A stretch of DNA of 55,492 nt from Candidatus Gemmiger excrementigallinarum. GTDB lineage: Bacteria > Bacillota > Clostridia > Oscillospirales > Ruminococcaceae. Position numbers and translations under genes: made by a program. Position 1 is the first letter of the stretch. Every line of letters starts with the position of its first letter. A model generated the notes under the pieces. It saw nothing but the letters and a program-made list of their open reading frames with translations. It had not been told where the DNA came from and made no database searches. The stretch spans positions 1 through 55,492 of the forward strand of contig DXBP01000055.1 of NCBI GenBank assembly GCA_019116445.1. The letters run 5' to 3'. Below are positions 42,720 through 51,274 of the stretch, piece after piece.

Positions 42720-44381
42720 ATGGCTGAACTTCTTTGCCCGCATTGCCTGCAGCCGCTGCCCGGCGGATACAGCGGGGACTGCCCGCACTGCGGGCGGTCA
42801 CTGGAAAACCAGAATCCCGAAGGGGCATTGCCGCTGGGCACCCAGCTGGCGGGGCGTTATACGGTGGGCAGCTATCTCAGCGCCGATGGCGACGGCCTTG
42901 CCTACCGTGGCGTGATCAATGAAGAAAAAAAGTTTGTCCTGATCAAAGAGTATTTTCCGGTGACGCTGTGCAACGGGCGCAGTGCCGACGGTGCCCTGAT
43001 GCCCAAAGAGGGCAAGGAAGTGCTGTTCAAGACCAGCCGGATGGATTTCAAAGACCTGTACGACGATCTGCGAAACCTGACGCCTGCCACCGGCCTGAAT
43101 ACGATCCTGGATGTGATGGAGGAAAACAATACCGTCTATGCCATCGAGGAAAGCGAAAAGGGCATGACGCTGACGCACTATCTCAGCCTGCGCAGCCGCA
43201 CCCTGACCCCGGCGGAAGCCCGCACCCTGCTGCAGCCGATCATGGAAGGCGTGACCCAGCTGCACAAGGCGGGCCTGATTCATCGCGGCATCTGCCCCGA
43301 TAATATCCTGCTGCCCATTGACGGCACGGCCCGGCTCACCGGCTACGGCACGCTGGCACTGCGTACCGGCGGCAGCGAGCTGAAAAGCCAGCTCTATCCG
43401 GGGTATGCAGCGCCGGAACAGTATTCCGCGGCGGAATTCAGCGGGCGCTATACCGATGTCTACGCCCTGGCGGCAGTCTGCTATAAGCTGGTGACCGGTC
43501 AGACGCCGGTATCGGCCCCGCAGCGCAAGGTGCGGGACAGTCTGGAATCTGCCCACAGCCTGGAAGCCGGTGTGCCCACCTGGTTTTCTCAGGTGCTGGC
43601 CTGCGCCCTGCGGCTGGACCCGGCCCGCCGTATGCAGACGGTGCCGGAACTGATGAGCGCCCTGACGGACCCCAACGTTGCCAATGCCATGTTTGAGCGG
43701 GGGGACAATCAGATCAGCACCCGCAAGATCATGGGGGTTTCTCTGGCGGTCATTGCGGTGCTGGCGATTTTGCTGGTGTGGAGCCTGCTGGATGCAGGCA
43801 GCAGCGACAGCGGACAGACTGCCACCCCACCGCCTGCGGCCAGCGATTCGGTTGCCAGTGGTGATTCCACAGACCAGACGGTGGAAACCATTCCCGACCT
43901 GGTAGGCAAGCGCTATGCCAGCGAGATCAAAGATAACGATTTGTATACCCAGTACCGCATCGTCATGACGGAGCAAAACAGTTCCGAGGTGGCCGCGGGG
44001 ATCGTCATCAGCCAGGACCCGGTGGCGGGAACGCTCAAGACCGAGGAAGGGCAGATCATTCAGATCGTTGTCAGCACAGGCCCCAACCTGGTGGAAATGC
44101 CGGATATTATCGGCTTTACCCAGTCCAATGCCAGCAAGCAGCTGGACGAGCGGGGCATCCAGTATAAGATGCAGATCATCGAAAATGACGGCACCATGGC
44201 TGAAGGCTGTGTTGCCAAGACGGATGTGCTGGCGGGAACGAAGTTTGATGCCGGTAAAACCATTGTCAGTGTCTTCATCGCGGGGGAGCGGGACGACACG
44301 CTGGTGGCCACCACTGGCAGTGAGGAAAGCCAGAGCGACTCCGGCGACGCGGCATCTTCCGATTCCACTCAGAACTCCTGA
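42720..44381 (+). CDS. Membrane PASTA protein with zinc ribbon and degenerate kinase domain
   Basis: The 553-residue protein begins with a zinc ribbon (CPHC at 6-9 and 21-24), then a protein-kinase-like domain (about 46-315), one membrane segment (337-358) and two PASTA repeats (about 385-455 and 456-525). The kinase lysine is present (Lys76 in VLIKEYFP) and so is the APE motif, but the catalytic HRD reads HRG (188-190) and the DFG reads GYG (208-210), so both acidic catalytic residues are missing. PASTA repeats bind peptidoglycan or muropeptides in PrkC/Stk1. This is therefore probably a non-catalytic pseudokinase sensor. The ATG at 42720 follows AAGGA. Confidence 0.9.
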   Translation: MAELLCPHCLQPLPGGYSGDCPHCGRSLENQNPEGALPLGTQLAGRYTVGSYLSADGDGLAYRGVINEEKKFVLIKEYFPVTLCNGRSADGALMPKEGKEVLFKTSRMDFKDLYDDLRNLTPATGLNTILDVMEENNTVYAIEESEKGMTLTHYLSLRSRTLTPAEARTLLQPIMEGVTQLHKAGLIHRGICPDNILLPIDGTARLTGYGTLALRTGGSELKSQLYPGYAAPEQYSAAEFSGRYTDVYALAAVCYKLVTGQTPVSAPQRKVRDSLESAHSLEAGVPTWFSQVLACALRLDPARRMQTVPELMSALTDPNVANAMFERGDNQISTRKIMGVSLAVIAVLAILLVWSLLDAGSSDSGQTATPPPAASDSVASGDSTDQTVETIPDLVGKRYASEIKDNDLYTQYRIVMTEQNSSEVAAGIVISQDPVAGTLKTEEGQIIQIVVSTGPNLVEMPDIIGFTQSNASKQLDERGIQYKMQIIENDGTMAEGCVAKTDVLAGTKFDAGKTIVSVFIAGERDDTLVATTGSEESQSDSGDAASSDSTQNS

Positions 44382-44385
44382 AAAA

Positions 44386-44418
44386 CAAAACCACCTGCCT
44401 TATGGCAGGTGGTTTTTC
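44386..44418. terminator. Terminator between the PASTA protein and enzyme I-like genes
   Basis: AAACCACCTGCC and GGCAGGTGGTTT are perfect 12-bp arms with TTAT loop. T runs on both strands make it bidirectional for the convergent genes. Confidence 0.93.
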
Positions 44419-46005
44419 TTATGGTTTTGGAACGGGGGAGTTTCTCAGGTCTTCCTCCATCAACAGCTTTTTCAGCGGCAGCAGAGCGGCCGGTTCCACA
44501 CTGAAATTCCGCACGCCCAGGTGCAGGTATATCGGAATACGGGGGATACTCTCGATGGTGATGCCGCACAGATACACTTCCACACCGCGGGCCCCGGCCT
44601 GTTGCAGTACCTCTTTCACAAGGCGCTGCACGGCAGGGTTGTCCACACGGTTTGCGGCGGCGGTGGCGTCCTGAACCAGCCCCAGGGTGTAACGGGTCAG
44701 GTCCTCAATGTCGATGGCCAGCATCTGGGCGCCGTGCTCGATCAGTTCCCCGGCCAGCAGGGCTGCCGAAGGCATATCCACGATGCAGCCCAGCGGAGGG
44801 ATCGTCACATCGGGGCTGTTCCGGTGCAGCTCGTCCCGGCAGTTGTCCACTTCTTTCAGGCAGGTTTCCCAATCTTCCACACCGGCGATCGTCGGGAAGA
44901 GAACCCGCAGGTCGCCGTAAGGGGCTGCGCGCAGCAGGGCCTTGATCTGCGGCCAGAACAAACGGTGGCCGTGCAGGCGCTTGGTGATTTCTGCCGTCCA
45001 GGGAGAGTCGTCATCGGCGCTGGTATCACAGGTGCGCACGGCGATCATGGCACCGTCGGAGCACTGCAGTTTTTCCTTGATGCGCTCAAACTGCGCATCC
45101 TCCGACAGATCGTCCAAAATCACCGATTCGGTGCGCAGCAGTCCTATGCCGGCAGCACCCTGGGGCAGCGGCTCGTCCGGTTCCGAACTGGCGTTGGTGG
45201 CGGCCAGCAGCCGGAAGGCGGTGCCATCTTTGGTCAGGCAGGGCAGGGCGGCCACCGGGTCCGGGGTGCGGCCGTGCAGTCGGCTTTGGGCAATTTTGCA
45301 ATCGGCCTGGGCTACGTGGGTGCCGTCCGGTTCAATGATCAGGGTGGCTGCACCGTCCGAAGCATCCAGGATGGCACGGTGACCGGTTGCCAGGGCGGCA
45401 ACGCCGTCGCCCAGCTGGACCACGGCCGGAATCCCCATGCTGCGCGCCATAATGGCGGCATGACTGATGGTACTGTCCTGGTTGCTGGCCAGGCCCAGGA
45501 TCATGCGCCGGTCCAGACTGAACAGGTCACTGGGGAAAAAGCGGTCCGCCACCAGAATGCTGGGGCGCTTCAGGTGCAGGCGGCGGCGCGGCCGCCCGTC
45601 CAGAATATCCACCACGCGGCGGCATACGTCACAGACATCCACGCTGCGCTCCCGGATGTACTCGTCATCCACGTTGTTCAGCCGTCCCGCAAAAATCTGT
45701 TCGGCCCGCTCCACCGCGGCGGCTCCGCCGGCCCCGGCGGCTATGTAATCTCCGATCTCGTTGGTGAAGGACTCATCCTCCAACAAGGCAATCTGGAACA
45801 AAAGAATATCGGCATCCGGACCTTTGGTGCGCTGGCTCAGGCGGCGCAGTTCGTCCTTGGCCAGAACGACGGCCACATCGTAAAGTGCACGTTCCCGGAA
45901 GGGATCGCATACGATGCGATGCAGCCCGGCGGTACCGTGATCGATCTGCTCCACCGGACCAATCGCGATCCCGGCGGATGCGGATACACCGGTAAACGTA
46001 TACAT
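44419..46005 (-). CDS. Divergent PTS enzyme I (phosphoenolpyruvate-protein phosphotransferase)-like protein
   Basis: The 528-residue protein follows the enzyme I plan: N-terminal HPr-binding and phosphohistidine domain with His182 in STISHAAIMARSMGIPAVV, then the PEP-binding barrel with GIGLLRTES. Several barrel signatures are altered: GTND reads DIED (near 432-435), the CGEMAG motif reads CGITIE (Cys480 kept), and the TLDIGGDK segment is not recognisable. It is 40-50 residues shorter than typical enzyme I. It may be a weak or regulatory paralogue, or the only enzyme I with relaxed motifs. It is the second gene after a patatin, 18 bp away, and not near ptsH. Confidence 0.85.
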   Translation of the reverse strand: MYTFTGVSASAGIAIGPVEQIDHGTAGLHRIVCDPFRERALYDVAVVLAKDELRRLSQRTKGPDADILLFQIALLEDESFTNEIGDYIAAGAGGAAAVERAEQIFAGRLNNVDDEYIRERSVDVCDVCRRVVDILDGRPRRRLHLKRPSILVADRFFPSDLFSLDRRMILGLASNQDSTISHAAIMARSMGIPAVVQLGDGVAALATGHRAILDASDGAATLIIEPDGTHVAQADCKIAQSRLHGRTPDPVAALPCLTKDGTAFRLLAATNASSEPDEPLPQGAAGIGLLRTESVILDDLSEDAQFERIKEKLQCSDGAMIAVRTCDTSADDDSPWTAEITKRLHGHRLFWPQIKALLRAAPYGDLRVLFPTIAGVEDWETCLKEVDNCRDELHRNSPDVTIPPLGCIVDMPSAALLAGELIEHGAQMLAIDIEDLTRYTLGLVQDATAAANRVDNPAVQRLVKEVLQQAGARGVEVYLCGITIESIPRIPIYLHLGVRNFSVEPAALLPLKKLLMEEDLRNSPVPKP

Positions 46006-46023
46006 ACAGGCCTCCTTTGGCGG

Positions 46024-47211
46024 TTACAGCGGCGAAATTTCGGCCAATGCGCGGCTGACCAGCGCGGTCACAAATTCTTCCGGCACGGCGGCAGCCATGG
46101 CGCGTTCTGCCACCAGACTGCCTTCCTTCCCGTACAGCAGGGCAGGGAAGCGGCTGGCCGGGTCTTTGTCAAAACTGCCCATAAAGGCGGCCGCCAGAAG
46201 TTTGGGGGTATAGGGCAGATCCTCGGGCACGTGCAGACGTTCACAGGCCAGCTCCAGGGGCACCAGTGCACCGCGGGTGGGGGCGCTGGGATTGGGGGCA
46301 TAGGGGGCAGGATAACCGGCGCGCTGCCGGGCTGCTTTCTCTACCCGGTCTATGCCGGGGGCACGGGTGTTTGTTTCTGAGAGCAGCCGCTGGTAGATGT
46401 CTGCAAACCGTTCCAGAAATTCATCGTCGTCCGGCAAAATCCCGTAGGCGGTACCGCCCAGGCGGCCGAACAGGCGCATGGTATCCAGATACCCCAGGGC
46501 AATGTTGCGCGCTGCCCGGGCCGGGTCAAAGTCCAGGGTGGGCCCCAGGTTCCAATGGCTGCGCACAATGCGGGTGGGCAGTCCGGTGTTGTTCTGCCGC
46601 ACAATGCCAATGCCGTCAATGTCCACACCCAGCAGCTCGGTGGCGCCCATGTTGGCCGCCAGCTGCAGCGGCATATTGTCCCGCCAGCCGCCGTCGATGT
46701 ATTTCACCCCGTCGATCTCCCGGGGGCGCAGCGCCGGGAAGCAGGCGCTGGAAGCCAGCAGATATTCTTTCAGTTTCCCTTGGGGGATGTCCTCAATAGG
46801 GCACTGGATGCTGCGCATGGTGGACATTTCTGTCATCACCAGACCGAAATGAATGGGGGAACGGCGCACGGCCTCCTCATCGACCAGAGAATCGATGCGT
46901 TCCGCCAGCGGTTCCACGTTCAGTCCGCCGCTGCGGATGACATCCAGGAAAAAGTTGTTGAGTTCCTCGGGGTTGCGGGTGGCCGGCACGTCCAGCACGT
47001 CGTGGATCTCCAGCGAACGCCACAGGGCTTCGGCTTCCTTGATTTTGCCGATGGCGAACATACAGCCGTTCAGGGTACCGACGCTGGCACCGGTGATAAT
47101 GGACGGGTGCCAGTCCAGCTCCTGCAGGGCGTGCCAGACCCCCACCTGGTAACTGCCCTTGGCACCGCCGCCGGCCAGTACCAGCGCGCGTACAGCCCCT
47201 GCTGTTTGCAT
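46024..47211 (-). CDS. Patatin-like phospholipase
   Basis: The 395-residue protein has the patatin serine-aspartate dyad: oxyanion loop GGGAKG (14-19), nucleophile Ser43 in GASVG, and Asp173 in YIDGGWRDN. Members cleave acyl chains from phospholipids; in bacteria they range from secreted toxins to housekeeping RssA-like proteins. No signal peptide is present, so it is cytoplasmic or peripheral. After the catalytic domain there are about 150 extra residues without a recognised motif. It heads an operon with the enzyme I-like gene. Confidence 0.9.
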   Translation of the reverse strand: MQTAGAVRALVLAGGGAKGSYQVGVWHALQELDWHPSIITGASVGTLNGCMFAIGKIKEAEALWRSLEIHDVLDVPATRNPEELNNFFLDVIRSGGLNVEPLAERIDSLVDEEAVRRSPIHFGLVMTEMSTMRSIQCPIEDIPQGKLKEYLLASSACFPALRPREIDGVKYIDGGWRDNMPLQLAANMGATELLGVDIDGIGIVRQNNTGLPTRIVRSHWNLGPTLDFDPARAARNIALGYLDTMRLFGRLGGTAYGILPDDDEFLERFADIYQRLLSETNTRAPGIDRVEKAARQRAGYPAPYAPNPSAPTRGALVPLELACERLHVPEDLPYTPKLLAAAFMGSFDKDPASRFPALLYGKEGSLVAERAMAAAVPEEFVTALVSRALAEISPL

Positions 47212-47252
47212 GGAATCACCCCTCCTTGCAGAGAAAATGGATATTTATGAAC

Positions 47253-47261
47253 ATTATACCA
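47253..47261 (-). promoter_or_regulatory. Extended -10 promoter of the patatin-enzyme I operon
   Basis: Minus strand TGGTATAAT is a perfect extended -10. No convincing -35. Confidence 0.65.
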
Positions 47262-47332
47262 TTCTCTGTACACGAATGCTACCAAGAATTGCGTAACATT
47301 TTCGTGATTTTGTCCGCTTTGGGGCGCGGGAC

Positions 47333-47361
47333 TTGCAAGAAAGCGGGGGAGCGTGTATCAT
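47333..47361 (+). promoter_or_regulatory. Promoter of the nucleotidyltransferase gene
   Basis: TTGCAA (47333-47338) and TATCAT (47356-47361) have a 17-bp spacer, leaving a leader of about 90 bases with a repeated ACCCGG/CCCGTC motif but no terminator. Confidence 0.7.
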
Positions 47362-47458
47362 AAAGACAGTGGATAACACCCGGTACGAATGGGAGGTGCC
47401 GTCCAACAAGACCGCGGCACCCGTCAACGTACTGGATCGAGGAAGGAGCTTATTTCTT

Positions 47459-48388
47459 ATGGCGAAAAAACCGATCCTGGTGGTTATGGCAGCCGGTATG
47501 GGCAGCCGTTACGGTGGACTGAAGCAGATCGATCCGGTTGGACCGTCCGGGGAAGCCATCATTGATTACAGCCTGTACGATGCCCGTCGTGCCGGATTTG
47601 AAACCGTTGTGTTCATCATCAAGCATGAAATCGAGGAGGCCTTCAAGGAGGCAGTGGGTGCCCGGGCAGAGCGTGCCGGATTTGAGGTGCGTTACGCCTA
47701 CCAGCAGCTGGAAAAACTGCCCGAAGGTTTCACGGTGCCCGAAGGCCGTGTCAAGCCCTGGGGCACTGCCCACGCCATCCTCGTGGCCGAGGAAGCCATC
47801 GGGGATGTGCCGTTTGCCGTCATCAACGCCGATGACTACTACGGCCCCCAGGGCTTCCAGCTGATTTACGATTATCTCAGCACCCATGAGGACGGCGACC
47901 GCTATGCCTGGTCGATGGTCGGCTTCCTGCTGGGCAACACCGTCAGCGCCAATGGCAGCGTCAGCCGCGGCGTCTGCGTCATCGACGAAAAAGGCGACCT
48001 GGTCAGCGTAACCGAACGTACCTGCATCGAGCCGTACGAAGGCGGCATCCATTATACCGAGGATGGCGGCGCTACCTGGACCGACCTGGCGGCGGATACG
48101 GTGGTTTCCATGAACCTGTGGGGCTTCACCCCCGGTTATATTGCCGAAGCCAAGGCCGGGTTTGCAGCATTCCTCAAAGAAAATCTGCCGGTCAATCCGC
48201 TCAAGTGCGAATACTACCTGCCTTCCGTTGTGACGGCTTCGCTGCAGCGCGGTGAGGCGGGAGTCCATGTGCTGACCAGTGCCGACAAGTGGTACGGCAT
48301 CACCTACCGGGAAGACAAACCGGACCTGGTTGCCGCCCTGCAGAAGATGAGCGCCGACGGCCTGTACCCGGCGGATAAATTGTTCTGA
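47459..48388 (+). CDS. NTP-transferase domain sugar nucleotidyltransferase
   Basis: The 309-residue protein has the nucleotidyltransferase loop MAAGMGSRYGGLKQIDPVG (residues 10-28) and the metal-site Asp pair in VINADDYYG. It belongs to a group of sugar-1-phosphate nucleotidyltransferase-like proteins in Firmicutes and Bacteroidetes whose substrate is mostly unknown. The frame is open 42 codons upstream over the promoter; the ATG at 47459 with AAGGAG is used. A MerR-type gene follows after 4 bp, so the two are cotranscribed. Confidence 0.88.
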   Translation: MAKKPILVVMAAGMGSRYGGLKQIDPVGPSGEAIIDYSLYDARRAGFETVVFIIKHEIEEAFKEAVGARAERAGFEVRYAYQQLEKLPEGFTVPEGRVKPWGTAHAILVAEEAIGDVPFAVINADDYYGPQGFQLIYDYLSTHEDGDRYAWSMVGFLLGNTVSANGSVSRGVCVIDEKGDLVSVTERTCIEPYEGGIHYTEDGGATWTDLAADTVVSMNLWGFTPGYIAEAKAGFAAFLKENLPVNPLKCEYYLPSVVTASLQRGEAGVHVLTSADKWYGITYREDKPDLVAALQKMSADGLYPADKLF

Positions 48389-48392
48389 GCCC

Positions 48393-48848
48393 ATGCAGTA
48401 TACAGTGGGGCAGATGGCCAAGCGGCTGGGGGTGGCACCCTCAACGCTGCGCTATTACGATAAAGAAGGGCTGCTGCCGTATGTGGAACGCTCGGACGGC
48501 GGCATCCGTATGTTCAAGGAAAGCGACTACGAATGGCTGAGCATCATCGAATGCCTGAAGCAATCGGGACTTTCCATCAAGGAGATCCGGCGCTATATTG
48601 ATTTGTGCCGGGAGGGGGATGCCACCATCTCTGAGCGGCTGCAGCTGTTTGTGAACCGGCGCCGCGCGGTACAGCAGCAGATGGCCCAGCTGCAAAAAAC
48701 GCTGGATATGTTGGATTACAAACTCTGGTTCTACCAGACGTCAGAAGCCGCCGGCACCACGTCCATCCATGACGGACAGACGGTGGAGGACGTTCCTGAA
48801 GAATACCGGGAAGCCTTCCGCCATGCCAGAGGTCACGGCGAAAACTGA
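48393..48848 (+). CDS. MerR family transcriptional regulator
   Basis: The 151-residue protein has the MerR winged helix (YTVGQMAKRLGVAPSTLRYYDKEGLLP, residues 3-29), wing residues and a long C-terminal coiled-coil (about 82-110). The metal-binding Cys pairs of metal sensors are absent; the sequence is closer to the stress and growth-state MerR members. It lies 4 bp after the nucleotidyltransferase and ends in a terminator. The target is unknown. Confidence 0.9.
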   Translation: MQYTVGQMAKRLGVAPSTLRYYDKEGLLPYVERSDGGIRMFKESDYEWLSIIECLKQSGLSIKEIRRYIDLCREGDATISERLQLFVNRRRAVQQQMAQLQKTLDMLDYKLWFYQTSEAAGTTSIHDGQTVEDVPEEYREAFRHARGHGEN

Positions 48849-48857
48849 ATACGCCAA

Positions 48858-48886
48858 AAGCCCCCTGCCATGCGGCAGGGGGCTTG
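48858..48886. terminator. Terminator between the MerR gene and rsmE
   Basis: AAGCCCCCTGCC and GGCAGGGGGCTT are perfect 12-bp arms around ATGC. T content downstream is modest on the plus strand; on the minus strand it runs into TTGGCG. It probably serves both convergent genes. Confidence 0.75.
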
Positions 48887-48942
48887 TCTTTGAAATTGGC
48901 AATCTGGCAGGCACCGGCAGGATCGGGCCGCCATAGTATGGG

Positions 48943-49671
48943 TTATTCCAGGTTGCCGGTCAGCAGCATGGCCGCAGTCAAGGCGGCCAGGGGGGCGGTT
49001 TCACAGCGCAGGATGCGCGGACCCAGTCCCACCGTCACGGCACCGGCCTGGGCGGCGGCGTCGGCTTCCTCGGCGGAAAAACCGCCTTCGCTGCCGGTGA
49101 TCAGCGCCAGTCGCTGCACACTGCCGGGAGCGAGGACTTCCCGCAGCGATGTGCCGCCGCCTTCATAGAAAAAGAGCGCCTTGTCATAGTCCCCCAGCGC
49201 CCGGCAAACCGCAGAAAAATTCTCCAGCGGCATGGTCACATGGGGGATCACGGCCCGTCCGGCCTGCTTGGCGGCTTCGGCAGCAATGCGGTTGTACCGC
49301 TCGTTTTTGGCCTCCTCTTTTTTGGGGGTGGCTACGCAGTAGCGGCTGAAAAAGGGGATGATCTCCTGTACGCCCAACTCTACGCTGTGACGGATGATCT
49401 CATCCAGCTTGCCCTGCTTGGGGTAGCCTACAAACAGGGTGGCGGCTACGGCGGGTTCCGCTTTGCTGGGAGCCCCCTCGTTTACGGAAAATTCCACCCG
49501 GCCCGGCAAAATTGCCGTCACGGTACCGGTGTATTCCAAACCGTCCGGCCCGCACAGGACCACTTCTTCCCCAAGGCGGGCGCGCATGACGTTGGCCAGG
49601 TGGTGGGCATCGCTGCCGGTCAGGGCGGCTTGCCCGCCGGACAATTCTCTGGTAAAATAGCGGTGCGGCAT
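48943..49671 (-). CDS. rsmE: 16S rRNA (uracil-1498-N3)-methyltransferase
   Basis: RsmE methylates U1498 in the decoding centre of 16S rRNA. The 242-residue SPOUT enzyme has the N-terminal PUA-like domain (HHLANVMRARLGEEVVLCGPDG) and the knot motifs LITGSEGGFSAEEAD and LGPRILRCETAPLAAL. It starts 1 bp after prmA stops, the common Firmicutes order prmA-rsmE. Confidence 0.95.
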   Translation of the reverse strand: MPHRYFTRELSGGQAALTGSDAHHLANVMRARLGEEVVLCGPDGLEYTGTVTAILPGRVEFSVNEGAPSKAEPAVAATLFVGYPKQGKLDEIIRHSVELGVQEIIPFFSRYCVATPKKEEAKNERYNRIAAEAAKQAGRAVIPHVTMPLENFSAVCRALGDYDKALFFYEGGGTSLREVLAPGSVQRLALITGSEGGFSAEEADAAAQAGAVTVGLGPRILRCETAPLAALTAAMLLTGNLE

Positions 49672-49672
49672 C

Positions 49673-50593
49673 TTATGCCTCTTTCTTTTCGCAGATAATG
49701 CAGACCCAGCCGCGCTTTTCTTTCACTTCCACCGGCTGCAGCCCGGCGGCTTCCAGGCCATCCAGCACTTCCTGCTTGCGCTCGTCGATGATACCGCTGG
49801 CGATGAAGCGGGCACCCGGCGCCATCAGGGCGGGCGCGTGGGGGGCCAGCGACAGAATGGCAGAAGCCACGATGTTGGCAGTGATGATGTTGTACTGGCC
49901 GCTGGCCTTGTCCGAAAGGTCGCCCACCAGCACGGTGAAGCGGTCGGCCACGCCGTTGCGCTCAGCATTTTCCCCGGCGGTGCGTACGCACATGGGGTCG
50001 ATGTCCACACCTTCCGCCACCTTGGCACCCAGTTTCAGGGCTGCAATGGCCAGAATACCGGAACCGGTGCCGATGTCCAGAACCCGCTCGCCGCCTTTTA
50101 CAATGGTATCCAGCGTTTCCAGGCACAGGCTGGTGGTTTCGTGGGTGCCGGTGCCGAAAGCCATGCCGGGGTCCATGGTGATCACGATGCGGTCGGTGTC
50201 ATATTCCTCCCAGCCGGGCACGATGGCCAGCCGGTTGCCGATGTCCATGGCGTGGTAGTACTTCTTCCAGGCGTTCTGCCAGTCCTCCTGCTCCACACCG
50301 GTGGTGTTCAGCTGGTAGTCGATGCCGCTGTTCTTCAGCCGTTCCTCAAACAGGGGCAGGATCTCGGCAGGGTTCTCGTCGGGAGCCAGGTACATGTGTA
50401 CAATGACCACATCCCGGGGCTTGTCCAGCAGTTCCTGCTCGATCAGGTCCACGTGGGCAATCTCCCAGGCCTGCTGTTCCAGGTCGCTGTAATCTTCAAT
50501 ATAAATGCCGCCGTTGGCCACCATCGTGGCAATGGCTTCGGCGGTATCTGCGTCGCGCTTGGCGACGGTGATGCTGATATCGGTCCATTCCAT
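49673..50593 (-). CDS. prmA: Ribosomal protein L11 methyltransferase
   Basis: PrmA trimethylates ribosomal protein L11. The 306-residue enzyme has an N-terminal substrate domain and a class I methyltransferase domain with motif I LDIGTGSGILAIAALKLGA, and the MDPGMAFGTGTHETTSLCLE stretch that is characteristic of PrmA. It is the first gene of the prmA-rsmE operon and has a strong promoter. Confidence 0.95.
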   Translation of the reverse strand: MEWTDISITVAKRDADTAEAIATMVANGGIYIEDYSDLEQQAWEIAHVDLIEQELLDKPRDVVIVHMYLAPDENPAEILPLFEERLKNSGIDYQLNTTGVEQEDWQNAWKKYYHAMDIGNRLAIVPGWEEYDTDRIVITMDPGMAFGTGTHETTSLCLETLDTIVKGGERVLDIGTGSGILAIAALKLGAKVAEGVDIDPMCVRTAGENAERNGVADRFTVLVGDLSDKASGQYNIITANIVASAILSLAPHAPALMAPGARFIASGIIDERKQEVLDGLEAAGLQPVEVKEKRGWVCIICEKKEA

Positions 50594-50604
50594 ACACGAA
50601 ACCT

Positions 50605-50643
50605 CCGTTTCAAAGTACCTGTATTATACAAGAAATGAAACGG
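50605..50643. promoter_or_regulatory. Inverted repeat around the prmA promoter
   Basis: CCGTTTCA (50605-50612) and TGAAACGG (50636-50643) are perfect 8-bp arms 23 bases apart, with the -10 between them. It could be a bipartite operator or chance. Confidence 0.35.
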
Positions 50644-50651
50644 TAATTCAA
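50623..50651 (-). promoter_or_regulatory. Promoter of the prmA-rsmE operon
   Basis: Minus strand TTGAAT (50646-50651) and TATAAT (50623-50628) have a 17-bp spacer. Confidence 0.82.
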
Positions 50652-50671
50652 TGTAGAAAGGAGAAATCCCC

Positions 50672-51241
50672 ATGCAAATCCGTTTGCTGGACTGCGCTGC
50701 AGCGCAGCAGATCTATGAAACCCGAATGGTACAGGATTTTCCTGCTGCCGAACTCAAACCCTTCAGCGCTGTGCGCGAGATGATGCAGGCGGGCATCTAT
50801 GAACCGCTGGTCCTGGAGGACGAAGCAGGCCATCTGCAGGCCTATGCCTGGCAGGTGATGCTGCCGGGGCACCGCAGCGCACTGCTGGACTATTTCGCCG
50901 TGCGCAAGGACCTGCGGGGCGGCGGGATCGGCACCCAGGCGCTGCACACCCTGGCGGAATATTATAAGGAACGCCTGGACGATCTGATCCTCGAGTGCGA
51001 GCACCCGGAGGAAGCCCCCGACCAGGCGATCGCCCGGCGCCGCATCGCCTTTTATCTGCGGGCGGGCGCTTGTGCCACCCGCCTGGAAAGCCGCGTGTTC
51101 GGGGTGCGTTACCAGATCCTGACCCTGCCCTGCGGCGGCCATGCCGAGGATTCTGTGGTCGGTCAGGAACTCAAGGAACTCTACCGCATGATGGTGCCGG
51201 AACCCTATTATCGCGGCAATGTGATATTTTACGGCCCCTGA
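50672..51241 (+). CDS. GNAT family N-acetyltransferase
   Basis: The 189-residue protein has a GNAT core with the acetyl-CoA loop DLRGGGIGTQALHTLAE (about residues 77-93) and the hydrophobic strand before it (LLDYFAVRK). The substrate cannot be assigned. The ATG is preceded by AAAGGAG. It stands just upstream of the spoVA genes but no overlap or shared function is evident; a weak promoter-like element and a hairpin lie between. Confidence 0.85.
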   Translation: MQIRLLDCAAAQQIYETRMVQDFPAAELKPFSAVREMMQAGIYEPLVLEDEAGHLQAYAWQVMLPGHRSALLDYFAVRKDLRGGGIGTQALHTLAEYYKERLDDLILECEHPEEAPDQAIARRRIAFYLRAGACATRLESRVFGVRYQILTLPCGGHAEDSVVGQELKELYRMMVPEPYYRGNVIFYGP

Positions 51242-51247
51242 GGGTAT

Positions 51248-51270
51248 ACTACCCCTCAAGGGGGCGTAGT
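51248..51270 (+). other. Hairpin covering the spoVAC ribosome binding site
   Basis: ACTACCCC and GGGGCGTAGT pair (one bulged C) and include the AAGGGGG ribosome binding site of spoVAC. A TATACTA at 51245-51251 overlaps it and resembles a SigG-type -10 (CATNNTA), but no good -35 is seen. Confidence 0.4.
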
Positions 51271-51274
51271 AACA

